A stretch of DNA of 64,000 nt from Planomonospora sp. ID82291 (GCF_015711645.1 NZ_JABTEX010000001.1:1550001-1614000), one strand, 5' to 3'; counted from the stretch's first letter, positions 27,481 to 37,180 are shown. Made by a program: numbers and translations. Notes: generated from the sequence alone by a model not told the origin.

Positions 27481-29035
27481 CCTTCACTCCAGAGGTAGAG
27501 CCGTGATTCAACGCGGCGACGATCCCGGCGAACTCCTCGCCGAAGTCACCGCCTTCGGTGCGGGTGAGGCCGCCCGCCTCGGCGGGCCCGTCCCCGGTCC
27601 CGATCCGCACCCACACCCGCCGGCGGCGGACGGTCAGGGAGAACACCAGGGCCGCGGTGGCCAGGGCCGCCGACAGCAGCGCGGGCAGCCGCCCGGGGTC
27701 GTGGGTGATCTGGAGGGCGACCCACTCCTTGACGCCGGTGAACTCGATCGTTCCGGCCCCGCCCGGCAGTTCGAGCCTCTCGCCCTTCGCCAGCGGGTCG
27801 GCCTTCATGACCAGCGGCTTCATCTTCTTCAGGATCTCCGGCGGGATCTCGTAGACCGACTGCGGGCGGCCGCTCCCCATGCCGAGGTCGCCGGCGAAGG
27901 CGCCGTACACCTGCGCGGTCGGGTTCGCCGCGCCGGGGAAGACCGACACCCACTCGCCGCCCTCGGCCGGGACCGTGGTGGGCAGGAAGGCCACCATGAC
28001 GCCGAGCTGCTCGGGCAGGGCGTCGGGCACCTTGATGACGCACTCGGAGGTGAACGTCGCCGGCTGCACGACCAGGCACGGCACCGCTCCCTCGAAGGCG
28101 ACCTGCCCCCGGCCATCGGTGATCCTGAAGGTGGGCGCGTAGCCGTGGTCGATCAGGTAGGTCAGGGTGCCGTTCACGTCCAGCGGCTCGTTGACCTTCA
28201 GCTCGTGGTCCCGCTCCGGCGCCCCCGGCGCGTCGCTCACCGAGAGCCTCGCCGCGTAGTCCAGCGCCTGGCCCCGCTTGGCGCCCTGGGCGATATAGGT
28301 GGCCTGGAAGTCCTCCAGCGTGAACGAGAACGGCTCCAGCGACTCGGCGTTCACCTGCTGGCCGGGCATGTAGCGGTCGTAGGCGGCGACGGTGTTGGCG
28401 AACCCGTCACCCTCCACGACCAGCACGTTGCCGCGGTAGCCGTACAGCGCGCCGGCCCCGACCGCGAGCAGCAGGCCGAGCAGCGCGACGTGGAACAGCA
28501 GGTTGCCGGTCTCCTTCAGGTAGCCCTTCTCCGCCGCGACCCAGTCGGGCCCGGTGGCCACCCGGAACCGGAGCCCGCGCAGCCGCCGCGCCGCCTCCTG
28601 CACGGTCAGGTCGCCATCGAGTACGGCGTGCTGGGGCAGCCGGGCCAGGTTGCGCGGCGCCGCGGGCGGCTTGCGGCGCAGCTCGCGCAGGTGGGCCGCG
28701 GTGCGCGGGAGCACGCAGCCGATCAGCGAGACGAACAGCAGCAGGTAGATCGCCGCGAACCACGGGGCCTTGAACACGTCGAACAGCCAGAGCCGGTCCA
28801 GCCACTCGGCCAGCGCGGGGCTGTCGTCGTAGTACTGCGCGACCTTGGCGTCCGCGACGCCGCGCTGCGGCCAGATCGACCCCGGGATCGAGGCCAGCGC
28901 GAACAGGAACAGCAGGATCAGCGCGGTCCGCATCGAGGTGAGGGTGCGCCAGAACCAGCGCGCCCAGCCCGCCGCGCCCAGCCCCGCGGGGCGGGACGCG
29001 GTCTCCTCGTCGGGCCTGCCGTCGGTAAGGGTCAT
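27470..29035 (-). CDS. resB: cytochrome c biogenesis protein ResB
   Basis: A 521-residue partner of CcsB in System II. Three N-terminal helices with the signature SMRTALILLFLFALASIPGSIWPQR are followed by a helix pair, a large extracytoplasmic domain (about 220-450) and a final helix near 465-485. The extracytoplasmic part includes the conserved YAPTFRITDGRGQ-type region. The start at 29035 overlaps the ccdA stop (TGATG). The in-frame extension beyond 29035 is a ccdA shadow. Confidence 0.94.
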   Translation of the reverse strand: MTLTDGRPDEETASRPAGLGAAGWARWFWRTLTSMRTALILLFLFALASIPGSIWPQRGVADAKVAQYYDDSPALAEWLDRLWLFDVFKAPWFAAIYLLLFVSLIGCVLPRTAAHLRELRRKPPAAPRNLARLPQHAVLDGDLTVQEAARRLRGLRFRVATGPDWVAAEKGYLKETGNLLFHVALLGLLLAVGAGALYGYRGNVLVVEGDGFANTVAAYDRYMPGQQVNAESLEPFSFTLEDFQATYIAQGAKRGQALDYAARLSVSDAPGAPERDHELKVNEPLDVNGTLTYLIDHGYAPTFRITDGRGQVAFEGAVPCLVVQPATFTSECVIKVPDALPEQLGVMVAFLPTTVPAEGGEWVSVFPGAANPTAQVYGAFAGDLGMGSGRPQSVYEIPPEILKKMKPLVMKADPLAKGERLELPGGAGTIEFTGVKEWVALQITHDPGRLPALLSAALATAALVFSLTVRRRRVWVRIGTGDGPAEAGGLTRTEGGDFGEEFAGIVAALNHGSTSGVKDAR

Positions 29036-29769
29036 CAGATCACCGGCTGGAATCCGCCGATCCACGTCTGCATCGCCGCGACGAGCTCCCCCCAGAGCCC
29101 GGTGACGAGCAGCAGGCCGACGGTGACCAGCATGGCCCCGCCGATCCGTGTGATCAGCTGTGAGTGGCGGCGGACCGCCTTGAACGTGTGCAGCGCCCTG
29201 CGGTAGGCCAGTCCGGCCGCCACGAACGGCAGGCCGAGGCCGAGCGCGTAGCCGAAGGCGAGGAGCGCGCCGCGCCCCGCGCTGCCCTCGGTCACCCCGA
29301 GGGTGAGCACGACCCCGAGCGTGGGGCCGATGCAGGGGGTCCAGCCGAGGCCGAACACCACGCCGAGCAGCGGCGCGCCGGCCAGCCCGGCGGCCGGGAG
29401 CCGGTGGACGCGGACCTCGCGCTGCAGTCCCGGGACCAGCCCCATGAAGGCGAGCCCGAGCACGACCGTCAGCGCGCCGAGCACCCGGGTGACGGCCTCG
29501 GCGTTGCCGAACAGCGCCGCGCCCAGGCCGCCGAGGAGCGCGCCCTGGGCCGTGAACACGACGGCGAAGCCGAGCACGAACAGCACGATGCCCAGCGTCA
29601 TCCGGCCCCGCCGGGGATCGGCGCTCATCCCGGTCACGTACGACAGGTAGCCGGGGACCAGCGGCAGCACGCACGGCGACAGGAAGGAGACCAGCCCCGC
29701 GGCGACCGCGATCGGCAGGGCCAGCGCGAGGGAGCCGCTCGCCACCGTGCTCGCCAGGTCGGCGTTCAT
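29035..29769 (-). CDS. ccdA: thiol-disulfide transporter CcdA
   Basis: A 244-residue six-helix membrane protein that carries reducing equivalents from cytoplasmic thioredoxin to the outside for apocytochrome c reduction. The paired redox cysteines are in FLSPCVLPLVPGYLS and GLGWTPCIGPTLG. ATG start, 15 bases after the tlpA stop; one operon with tlpA, resB and ccsB. Confidence 0.95.
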   Translation of the reverse strand: MNADLASTVASGSLALALPIAVAAGLVSFLSPCVLPLVPGYLSYVTGMSADPRRGRMTLGIVLFVLGFAVVFTAQGALLGGLGAALFGNAEAVTRVLGALTVVLGLAFMGLVPGLQREVRVHRLPAAGLAGAPLLGVVFGLGWTPCIGPTLGVVLTLGVTEGSAGRGALLAFGYALGLGLPFVAAGLAYRRALHTFKAVRRHSQLITRIGGAMLVTVGLLLVTGLWGELVAAMQTWIGGFQPVI

Positions 29770-29784
29770 CGGGGGCGCCCCGGG

Positions 29785-30357
29785 TCACTTCTCATCGGCG
29801 ATCCCGGTGACGGCGGCGAGGAGGTCGCTGTACGTGACCGCGCCCAGGGCGCGGGCGGCGATCCGGCCCTGCCGGTCGATGATCAGCGTCGAGGGGATGG
29901 CCGCCGGGGGGACCGTGCCCTGGAAGGCGAGCGCGACCCTGCCGGGCTGGTCGAAGATGCTCGGGTAGCCGGGCTGCTCGGTGCGTTCGAAGGCGAGCGC
30001 CCTGGCCTTGTCGTCCTTGAAGTCGACGCCGAGGAACTCCACGCCGTCGGCCTTGGTCGTGGCCGCGATGTCCTTGAGCACCGGGGCCTCGGCGCGGCAG
30101 GGCGCGCACCAGGAGGCCCAGAAGTTGAGCACCACGACCTTGCCGCGGTGCGCGGCGAGCGAGGCGGGTCCGCCGTCCAGGGTCGCCCCCTCGACCGCGG
30201 GGGCCGTCTTGCGGTCGGCCGCCTCGAAGACGGTGACCTTTCCGTCCCCGGCGATGAACCGGGTGTCGCCCGCCTGCGGCTGGGACGCCTGGCTTCCGGC
30301 GCATCCGGCCGCCGCGACGGCGAGCAGCAGGGCGGCGGCGAGCGGTCTGGCGCGCAT
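29785..30357 (-). CDS. resA: TlpA/ResA-like thioredoxin lipoprotein
   Basis: A 190-residue exported thiol reductase. A signal peptide ends in a lipobox (AVAAAGC; lipidated Cys19). The thioredoxin domain has the WCAPC active site (Cys84, Cys87) and the cis-Pro region AAIPSTLIID. It would keep the CxxCH cysteines of apocytochrome c reduced using electrons from CcdA. The start at 30357 has a GGAGACC site; the longer reading to 30516 lacks a proper signal peptide. Confidence 0.92.
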   Translation of the reverse strand: MRARPLAAALLLAVAAAGCAGSQASQPQAGDTRFIAGDGKVTVFEAADRKTAPAVEGATLDGGPASLAAHRGKVVVLNFWASWCAPCRAEAPVLKDIAATTKADGVEFLGVDFKDDKARALAFERTEQPGYPSIFDQPGRVALAFQGTVPPAAIPSTLIIDRQGRIAARALGAVTYSDLLAAVTGIADEK

Positions 30358-30415
30358 CGAAGGACGGTCTCCCTGTACTACTACAAGCGGTAGAGCAGTC
30401 ACTCTACCGGCGGGG

Positions 30416-31054
30416 TCAGGCGCCCGGCACAGTGGGGCGTCTGACCAGCGCGGCCGCCGGCTCGGCGTATCCCACGCCGACCAGCCGGTCGCCCTCGAAG
30501 CAGAGGCTGGTGACACTGGCGAGCCCGCACTGCCTGCGACGCGGGTCGTGCGGGAGCGGTCTGCGCTCGGCCGCGAGCCGGATCACCCAGATGGGGAGCT
30601 GGTGGCTGACCAGCACCGCCTCGTGGCCGCGCGCCGCCCTGCGGGCGGCCAGGACCGCTCCCCGCATCCGGCCGACCACCGCGCTGTAGCGCTCTCCCCA
30701 GGAGGGGCGGAGCGGGTTCCACAGGTGGCGGTAGTAGCGGGGGTTGCGGAAGACCCCGTCCCCGTTGCCGACGGAGACGCCCTCGAAGGCGTTCGCCGCC
30801 TCGATCAGCCGCTCGTCGAGGCCGACGTCCAGGCCGAAGGTCTCGGCGAGCGGGGCGGCGGTCTCCTGGGCCCGCTCCATCGGCGAGGAGAACAGGGCGA
30901 CGACGTCGCGCCCGGCCAGCGACTTGGCCGCCGTCTCGGCCATCAGCCTGCCGTTCTCCGACAGGTGGTAGCCCGGCAGCCGGCCGTACAGGATGTTGGC
31001 GGGGTTGTGCACCTCGCCGTGGCGCAGGAGGTGGATAACGGTGGTCTCAGCCAT
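30416..31054 (-). CDS. histidine phosphatase family protein
   Basis: A 212-residue member of the phosphoglycerate-mutase-like superfamily. The catalytic LLRHGE (9-14) is followed by NANILYGRLPGYHLSENG-type and SSPMERAQETA segments. The second catalytic His is in VLVSHQLPI. Substrate unknown. In many actinobacteria this gene sits between hemL and tlpA; here it leads the tlpA-ccdA-resB-ccsB set, and hemL is 4 kb away. Confidence 0.88.
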   Translation of the reverse strand: MAETTVIHLLRHGEVHNPANILYGRLPGYHLSENGRLMAETAAKSLAGRDVVALFSSPMERAQETAAPLAETFGLDVGLDERLIEAANAFEGVSVGNGDGVFRNPRYYRHLWNPLRPSWGERYSAVVGRMRGAVLAARRAARGHEAVLVSHQLPIWVIRLAAERRPLPHDPRRRQCGLASVTSLCFEGDRLVGVGYAEPAAALVRRPTVPGA

Positions 31055-31165
31055 GGTGCCGCCAGCCTACCCACCGGTAAGGACGGATGGGACGGACGGG
31101 TCCGGGCGTGCGGTCCCGTGCCGGGTGCGCGGGTCGCATCCCCGTGTTCCCGGCGGGCGCGTGCT

Positions 31166-32077
31166 TCACACCACCGCGCCCAGGCCTTCGGAGGCGGACC
31201 GGAGCGCTTCGACGGCGGCGCGGATGGCCGGGCGGCGGGCCGCGTCGCTCCGCCAGACCGCGTAGATGCGGCGGATGGGACGCGGCCGGATCGGAACGGC
31301 CCGCACCCCGGGGGGCAGCAGGTCGCGGCCGAGCCGGGGGACGATCGCGCAGCCCTGCCCGACGGCGGTGAGCGCCAGCTGGGTCGGGTACTCGTCGGCC
31401 ATGCAGGTGATCTCCGGCTCCAGCTCGGCCGCGCGGAGCGTGTAGACCAGCCAGTCGTGGCAGACCGTCCCGGGCGAGCCGCTGATCCACCGCTCCCCCG
31501 ACAGCTCGGACAGCTCGATCTCGGCGCGCCCGGCCAGCGGGTGGCCGGCGGGCAGGACCACGTCGGCGATGTCGTCGAAGAGCGCGGCCCGCGACAGCCC
31601 GTCGGGTACGGCCAGCGGCCGGTTCGTCCAGTCCTGGATCACCGCCAGGTCGAGCTCTCCCCGGGAGACCTCGCGGAGCATCCGCTCGGGCTCACGCTCG
31701 TACAGCCGGAGGGAGAGATCGGGGTGGCGCTCGCGCAGGCGGGCCAGCGCCTGCGGGAGCAGCCCCCGGGCCGCCGTGGGGAAGGCGCCGATGCCCAGCC
31801 GCCCCACGACCTCGCCGCGCAGCGCCTCGAAGTCGGCTTCGGCGGTCTCCACCAGGGCGAGGATGCGCTCGGCGTGGTCGGCCAGGAGCCCGGCCGCGTC
31901 GGTGAGCCGCACCCCGCGCCCGCTCCGCTCCAGCAGGGTCGCGCCGGTCTCCCGCTCCAGCTTGGCGAGCTGCTGGGAGACCGCCGACGGGGTCACCATG
32001 AGCGCCTCGGCCGCCGCGCCCACCGATCCGTACACGGCCACGGCGTGCAGCGCCTTCAGCCGGTTGAGGTCCAACAT
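31166..32077 (-). CDS. LysR-family transcriptional regulator
   Basis: A 303-residue regulator. The N-terminal winged HTH (LNRLKALHAVAVYGSVGAAAEALMVTPSAVSQQLAKLE, residues 3-40) is followed by a type 2 periplasmic-binding-like effector domain. It is divergent from the subtilase gene across a 190-base gap, a typical arrangement for a LysR regulator and its target. The effector is unknown. Confidence 0.92.
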   Translation of the reverse strand: MLDLNRLKALHAVAVYGSVGAAAEALMVTPSAVSQQLAKLERETGATLLERSGRGVRLTDAAGLLADHAERILALVETAEADFEALRGEVVGRLGIGAFPTAARGLLPQALARLRERHPDLSLRLYEREPERMLREVSRGELDLAVIQDWTNRPLAVPDGLSRAALFDDIADVVLPAGHPLAGRAEIELSELSGERWISGSPGTVCHDWLVYTLRAAELEPEITCMADEYPTQLALTAVGQGCAIVPRLGRDLLPPGVRAVPIRPRPIRRIYAVWRSDAARRPAIRAAVEALRSASEGLGAVV

Positions 32078-32267
32078 GTAAGCGACCCTAAACCATCGCC
32101 CGCCGCATGTCCCGCTCCTGCTGAACGCCTCGGTGAGCGGAACACCTCGTGTCGGGGAATCCGCCGCGAGTCCTCAGGATGACCGGATCCCGGCCGAAGG
32201 GGCGGATGCGCCCGCCGCCGGAGTCGGCACGGTCCGGGCGCCTCGCCGACGGACCTGGAGAACCCCC

Positions 32268-34271
32268 ATGTCAGCCACCGCCCGGGTCATGGGCATGCTC
32301 ACCGCGGTCACGCTGGTCACCGGTGTCGCCGGCCCTCCCTCCGCCTCCACCTCCGCCTCCGCCTCCGCGGACACCGGATCGGTCGCCGTATCGGCCACCA
32401 CCGTGCCCGCCGTGCCCGCCGTATCCGCCGTATCCGCCGTATCCGCCGCGACCGTCCCGCCCGGTGATGCCGTCCCCGGCCCCGAGGAGTGGAAGCCGGA
32501 CGAGCCCGTCGGCCTGACCGGCCCGGTCTCGGAGGTCCTCGCCGACGCGCCCGCGCGCGGGCCGGTCCACGTCGTCACCCTCACCGCCGACGCCGCCGGG
32601 CGGCCGGAGATCGGCGTCACCGTCGCCGAGGACCGGACGGAGGCCGCCGACGCGGTGCGGGACGCCCGCGCCGTCCCCGGCGTGCTCGCCGTCGTCGTCG
32701 ACGCGAAGTCCGCCGCCGCGGAGGCCGCCCCCGGGGACGCTCTCGGGGACGCCCCCGGAGACGCCCCCCGCCCGGTCGCCGCCGGGGACCCGGTGGCCGT
32801 CGGGGCCGCCGATCCGGTCTCCGGCGCGGCGGCCCAGGTCAACGACACCCACCGCAAACTGCAATGGGCGCTGAACCGGCTGTTCGGGGAGACCGCGTGG
32901 ACAGCGGCGACCGGCACCGGCCAGATCGTCGCCGTCGTCGACAGCGGCGTGGACGCGTCCCACCCGGACCTGGCCGGGGTGGTCCTGTCCGGCACCGACC
33001 TGGTCACGGACAGCGGCGACGGGCGCTCCGACCCGGACGGGCACGGCACCCACGTCGCCGGCATCATCGCCGCGAAGGCGGGCAACGGCCGCGGGGTCGC
33101 CGGTCTCGCGCACGGCGCGAAGATCCTGCCGGTCCGCGTGCTGGGCACCGACGGATACGGCTCGAACTCCGACATCGCCAACGGCATCGTCTACGCCGCC
33201 GACCACGGCGCCACCGTCATCAACCTGTCCCTGGGCGGCCCGACGCACGACCCGATGATCCAGGCCGCGGTCGACTACGCCCTCGCCAAGGACATCGCCG
33301 TGGTCGCCGCCGCCGGCAACGCCGCCGAGAGCTGCGCGAAGGTGCGCTATCCGGATCCGGGCTGGAACTGCGGCAACCCGGTGAGCTATCCGGCCGCCCT
33401 TCCCGGCGTCATCGGGGTCGCGGCCACCGACAGCACCGACGTGCGCGCGGCGTTCTCCCAGTACGGTTCCTACGTCGACGTGGCCGCCCCCGGCGTCTCC
33501 ATCGCCTCCACCTACCCCGGCGGGGCGTACGTGTACATGAACGGCACCTCGATGGCCTCGCCGTACGCCGCCGCCGCCGTGGCGCTGATCCGGGCGAAGT
33601 TCCCCGCGATGTCGGGCCCCCAGGCATCCGCCCGGCTCACCGGCACCGCCTACGACCTCGGCTCGGCCGGCCGGGACTCCCTCTACGGCGCCGGCCTGGT
33701 CCAGCCGTACGCCGCGCTCGTCGGCAGCGTGCCGCCTCCGGCGGTGAGCACCGCCACCGGGCTGAGCGTCTCCACCACCTTGACCGCCGGGCAGTCGGCC
33801 GTGGCCACCGCGACCGTGCGGACGTCCTACGGCACCAAGGTCACCGGCACCGCCCGGCTGTGCACCCGCAGGGTCACCGTCGGCACCTACACGTGCGCGA
33901 CCGTGGCCGTCCGCGACGGCGCCGCCGCCAAGACGATCCGGGTCGACGCCGGCACCTACGTCTACGCGCGGTTCACCGGCACGGCGGCCGCGAAGGCGAG
34001 CACCAGCCGGACCGTGCGGATCAACGCCCGGCCGAAGGTGACGGTGGCGGGCGGGAGCCGGAAGCTGACCTTCCGGGTCTACCAGCCGCGCAAGCAGCGG
34101 GTCTCGGTGCAGCGCTACTCGCGCGGCGCGTGGCGGGCGGTGAAGGTGGTGGTCGCCTCCTCCACCGCCTCCTCCACCGTCGGCGGGCTCTCCTCCGGCA
34201 CGTACCGGGTCGTGGTGCCCGCCGCCACCGACCTGCTCTCGGCGACCTCGGCGAGTGTCGCCGTACGGTGA
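32268..34271 (+). CDS. secreted subtilisin-like serine protease (S8)
   Basis: A 667-residue exported protease. A signal peptide (about 1-35) and a short-repeat VPA/VSA linker are followed by an inhibitor-type propeptide (about 85-150) and the S8 catalytic domain. The catalytic triad is Asp225 (AVVDSGVD), His259 (DGHGTHVAG) and Ser428 (NGTSMASPYAA), with the oxyanion Asn351 in AAAGNA. The C-terminal 130 residues are beta-rich with no catalytic role seen. The start at 32268 has a GGAG site; the upstream extension to 32133 is rejected because it would bury the signal peptide. Confidence 0.93.
   Translation: MSATARVMGMLTAVTLVTGVAGPPSASTSASASADTGSVAVSATTVPAVPAVSAVSAVSAATVPPGDAVPGPEEWKPDEPVGLTGPVSEVLADAPARGPVHVVTLTADAAGRPEIGVTVAEDRTEAADAVRDARAVPGVLAVVVDAKSAAAEAAPGDALGDAPGDAPRPVAAGDPVAVGAADPVSGAAAQVNDTHRKLQWALNRLFGETAWTAATGTGQIVAVVDSGVDASHPDLAGVVLSGTDLVTDSGDGRSDPDGHGTHVAGIIAAKAGNGRGVAGLAHGAKILPVRVLGTDGYGSNSDIANGIVYAADHGATVINLSLGGPTHDPMIQAAVDYALAKDIAVVAAAGNAAESCAKVRYPDPGWNCGNPVSYPAALPGVIGVAATDSTDVRAAFSQYGSYVDVAAPGVSIASTYPGGAYVYMNGTSMASPYAAAAVALIRAKFPAMSGPQASARLTGTAYDLGSAGRDSLYGAGLVQPYAALVGSVPPPAVSTATGLSVSTTLTAGQSAVATATVRTSYGTKVTGTARLCTRRVTVGTYTCATVAVRDGAAAKTIRVDAGTYVYARFTGTAAAKASTSRTVRINARPKVTVAGGSRKLTFRVYQPRKQRVSVQRYSRGAWRAVKVVVASSTASSTVGGLSSGTYRVVVPAATDLLSATSASVAVR
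32403..32447. repeat. 9-bp tandem repeats in the subtilase leader region
   Basis: Two GTGCCCGCC units followed by three GTATCCGCC units, in frame, encoding VPA twice and VSA three times between the signal peptide and the propeptide. Confidence 0.85.
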
Positions 34272-34314
34272 CCCTCCGGCACGCCCCTTCCCGCAGAATG
34301 AGCGGAGAGGGAGT

Positions 34315-34980
34315 ATGAAGAAGGCGACGGAAGCGGTCCGAATGAGCACACACGGTGACGGAGACGATGTTACGGTGACCGACGTGACCAGCGCGCTCGA
34401 CTACTGGCCGGCTCCGCCTCCGTGGGGATGGACCGCCGACGACCTCGATCGTCTGCCGCCGGAGGGACCGAACGGCGAGCCCGACTTCTTCAAGCACGTC
34501 GAACTGATCGATGGAGCCCTCGTCTTCATGTCCCCCCAGAAGCGCTTCCACCAGCGCATGATCCGCAGTCTCACCGAAGCCCTCGGCGACCAGGCTCCCG
34601 CGCAGCTGACGGCGGTGGATCAGATGGACGTCAAACTCGGTTACCGGATGCGGCCGTGTCCCGACGTCCTCGTCGTCGACGCGGCGGCCGCCGAGGACGA
34701 CGAGCGGACGTACTACACCCCCGACGAGGTCCACCTGGTGGTCGAGGTCGTCTCGCCCGAATCGGAGGAGCGCGACCGCAAGACCAAGCCGGCCCGCTAC
34801 GCCGAGGCCGGGATCCCCCACCTGTGGCGGGTCGAGAACAGCGACGGCAAGCCCGTCGTCTACACCTACGAACTCGACCCGGCCACCCGCACCTACGGCC
34901 TCACCGGCATCCACCACGGCCGGCTGACCGTGCCGGTCCCCTTCCCCGTCGACGTCGACCTGGACGAACCGCCTCGCTGA
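34315..34980 (+). CDS. Uma2-family (DUF820) putative endonuclease
   Basis: A 221-residue protein of the Uma2/DUF820 family, which has a PD-(D/E)XK nuclease fold. Catalytic-type residues appear in the order PCPDVLVVD, then HLVVEVVSPESEERDRKTK, then PARYAEAGIPHLWRV. The start at 34315 has an excellent GGAGAGGGAG site. These genes are numerous in actinobacteria and cyanobacteria and their biological role is not known. It follows the subtilase by 43 bases and may be co-transcribed with it. Confidence 0.82.
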   Translation: MKKATEAVRMSTHGDGDDVTVTDVTSALDYWPAPPPWGWTADDLDRLPPEGPNGEPDFFKHVELIDGALVFMSPQKRFHQRMIRSLTEALGDQAPAQLTAVDQMDVKLGYRMRPCPDVLVVDAAAAEDDERTYYTPDEVHLVVEVVSPESEERDRKTKPARYAEAGIPHLWRVENSDGKPVVYTYELDPATRTYGLTGIHHGRLTVPVPFPVDVDLDEPPR

Positions 34981-35002
34981 ACCCGTGGAGGCGGAGGCCG
35001 TA

Positions 35003-35031
35003 GAGCCGCGCCCACCGCGGTGGGACGGCTC
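35003..35031. terminator. two-part hairpin between convergent Uma2 gene and hemL
   Basis: GAGCCG (35003-35008) pairs with CGGCTC (35026-35031), and CCCACC (35011-35016) with GGTGGG (35019-35024). The structure lies in a 65-base convergent gap, so it can end transcription from both sides. Confidence 0.55.
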
Positions 35032-35045
35032 CCCTCCGAGCTCCG

Positions 35046-36341
35046 TCAGGACGCCTGGGCGGCGGCCTTCGCGGCGGCGGGCAGCGCCTCGGCGATGCGG
35101 GTGAGCGCCTCGTCGTCGTGGGCGGCCGACAGGAACCACGCCTCGTAGGCCGACGGCGGCAGGTAGACCCCCTGGTCGAGCATGGCGTGGAAGAAGGCCC
35201 GGTAGGCGGCGGTGTCCTGCCGCTGCGCCCCGGCGAAGTCGGTGACCCGCTCGCCGGTGAAGAAGATCGAGAACAGGCTGCCCGCCCGCTGGAGGCGGTG
35301 CGGCACCCCGGCGGCGGCCAGCGCGTCGGCGGCGGCGCGGCCGACGACCAGCGCGGCGGCGTCGACCCGGTCGTAGACGTCGTCGTCGCAGGCGCGCAGG
35401 GTGGCCAGGCCCGCGGCGCAGGCCAGCGGGTTGCCGGACAGCGTGCCGGCCTGGTAGACCGGCCCCTCCGGGGCGAGGTGGGCCATCACGTCGGCGCGTC
35501 CGCCGAACGCGGCCGCGGGCAGGCCGCCGCCCATGACCTTGCCGAAGGTCATCAGGTCGGCGTCCACCGGGTCGAGGCCGTACCACCCGGCCCCCGAGAC
35601 CCGGAAGCCGGTGAGCACCTCGTCGACGATGAGCAGCGCGCCGTGCGCGGTGCACAGCTCGCGGAGCCGGGCGTTGAACCCGTCCAGCGGCGGGACGACG
35701 CCCATGTTCGCCGGGCAGGCCTCGGTGATCACGCAGGCGATCTCGTCGCCGAACGCGGCGAACGCCTCGGCCACCGCCTCGGCGGAGTTGTACGGCAGGA
35801 CCACGGTGTCGGCGGCCGAGGCGCCGGTCACGCCGGGGGTGTCGGGCAGCCCGAAGGTGACCAGCCCGGATCCGGCCGAGGCGAGCAGGGCGTCCACGTG
35901 GCCGTGGTAGCAGCCGGCGAACTTCACGATCTTCGAGCGGCCGGTGAAGCCGCGCGCCAGCCGTACTGCCGACATGGTGGCCTCGGTGCCCGAGCTGACC
36001 AGCCGGACCTTCTCCACGGGCGCGATCCGGGCGGTGATCTCCTCGGCGAGCTCGACCTCGCCGGGCGTCGCCGTGCCGAACGAGGTGCCGGCCGCGAGGG
36101 CCTCCTGCAGGGCCTCGACCACGGCCGGGTGGCGGTGCCCGAGGATCATCGGCCCCCAGGAGCAGACCAGGTCGACGTAGCGGTTGCCGTCGACGTCGGT
36201 GATGTACGGCCCCTGGCCGGAGGCCATGAAGCGGGGCGTGCCGCCGACGGCGCCGAAGGCGCGGACCGGGGAGTTGACGCCTCCCGGGACGATCTCGCGG
36301 GCGCGGGCGAACAGGTCCTCGGAGTTCTCAGTACGGCTCAC
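35046..36341 (-). CDS. hemL: glutamate-1-semialdehyde 2,1-aminomutase
   Basis: A 431-residue PLP enzyme that turns glutamate-1-semialdehyde into 5-aminolevulinate, the second step of the C5 haem pathway after HemA. The PLP lysine is Lys268 in [12 protein letters not shown], and the PLP-contact aspartate is in [13 protein letters not shown]-terminal [11 protein letters not shown] is diagnostic. GTG start. It is separated from the hemA-C-D-B group by the prim-pol gene and a repeat-rich stretch. Confidence 0.97.
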   Translation of the reverse strand: MSRTENSEDLFARAREIVPGGVNSPVRAFGAVGGTPRFMASGQGPYITDVDGNRYVDLVCSWGPMILGHRHPAVVEALQEALAAGTSFGTATPGEVELAEEITARIAPVEKVRLVSSGTEATMSAVRLARGFTGRSKIVKFAGCYHGHVDALLASAGSGLVTFGLPDTPGVTGASAADTVVLPYNSAEAVAEAFAAFGDEIACVITEACPANMGVVPPLDGFNARLRELCTAHGALLIVDEVLTGFRVSGAGWYGLDPVDADLMTFGKVMGGGLPAAAFGGRADVMAHLAPEGPVYQAGTLSGNPLACAAGLATLRACDDDVYDRVDAAALVVGRAAADALAAAGVPHRLQRAGSLFSIFFTGERVTDFAGAQRQDTAAYRAFFHAMLDQGVYLPPSAYEAWFLSAAHDDEALTRIAEALPAAAKAAAQAS

Positions 36342-36407
36342 CGTCCCAGCCTAAGGGCCCGCGGAGCCGGGTTCCGAGCCGAGCCGACCGGGTGCCCGCC
36401 TCCGGCG

Positions 36408-36505
36408 GCGCGGTCGGGACGCGGGCGGGGCACGAGCGGCGGGCGGGGCGCGGTGCGGGCGGGAGCGCGGTCGGGACACGGGCGGGGCATGAGCGGCGGG
36501 CGGGC
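36408..36505. repeat. 41-bp imperfect direct repeat, period 57 bp
   Basis: Copies 36408-36448 and 36465-36505 differ at three positions. The repeats lie in the 178-base gap upstream of hemL and after the prim-pol gene. The DNA is extremely G-rich on the plus strand. Confidence 0.75.
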
Positions 36506-36535
36506 GGGGACGCCGCTCGTCCCCGTCGGGAGCGG

Positions 36536-37180
36536 CTACTCGCAGGCGTCGGCGAGCCGGTCCAGGATGCGGAGCGGGTCGGGCAGCGGGCCGCCGTCCG
36601 GAGCGCGCAGCCAGGAGGCGCAGCCGCCGGAGGGCAGGGTGGAGGGCGGGGCGACGACGTAGCTGTCCCGGCAGTGCCAGCGCAGGCCGGGCATCTCCTC
36701 GATGGTCGAGGGCCCGTAGTCGAGCGGACAGGACCACCATTCGTCCTCGTCCTCGGAGAGGTTGCGGGTGGCCACGTAGAACAGCACCCGGTCGCCGTTC
36801 TCGGCGACCGGGCCCGGTACGGATCCCGCGGCGTCCATCGCGGCGAGGGTCGCCAGGCCCGCCTCGCGCGGCACGTCGAAGACGTCGAAGACGCGCCCCG
36901 TGGGCAGGATGATGTTGGCCTCGGGGTCGGTGCTCCACCAGCGGGACAGCAGGGCGGGGTCGGTGGTCGCCTGCATCTGCCAGGCGCGCGAGAGGGGGTG
37001 GCTGCCGGGGTCGGGACAGCCGATGCGGTCGCAGGAGCAGGCACGCGCCCCGCCCTGGAGGGGGCGGGCGCCCGTACAGCTCGCCCAGCCCAGTGCGGCG
37101 TACTCCAGCACGGATGCGACCATCTGCTGCTTCGGATGGCTCCGCCGCTTGCCGCGCCGCGCCAGTGATACCCCCACCAT
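36536..37180 (-). CDS. prim-pol (bifunctional DNA primase/polymerase N-terminal) domain protein
   Basis: A 214-residue protein of the prim-pol N-terminal family (archaeo-eukaryotic primase fold). Visible landmarks are a Cys-rich strand (ACSCDRIGCPDPGSHP, about 48-62), the WWSTDPEANIILPTG segment and FDVFDVP with paired acidic residues (Asp99, Asp102). No helicase or other replication domain is attached, unlike plasmid or phage primases. The start at 37180 has a GGAGGAC site. Free-standing copies occur across Streptomyces and relatives with unknown role. An upstream ATG at 37249 lacks a good site. Confidence 0.7.
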   Translation of the reverse strand: MVGVSLARRGKRRSHPKQQMVASVLEYAALGWASCTGARPLQGGARACSCDRIGCPDPGSHPLSRAWQMQATTDPALLSRWWSTDPEANIILPTGRVFDVFDVPREAGLATLAAMDAAGSVPGPVAENGDRVLFYVATRNLSEDEDEWWSCPLDYGPSTIEEMPGLRWHCRDSYVVAPPSTLPSGGCASWLRAPDGGPLPDPLRILDRLADACE

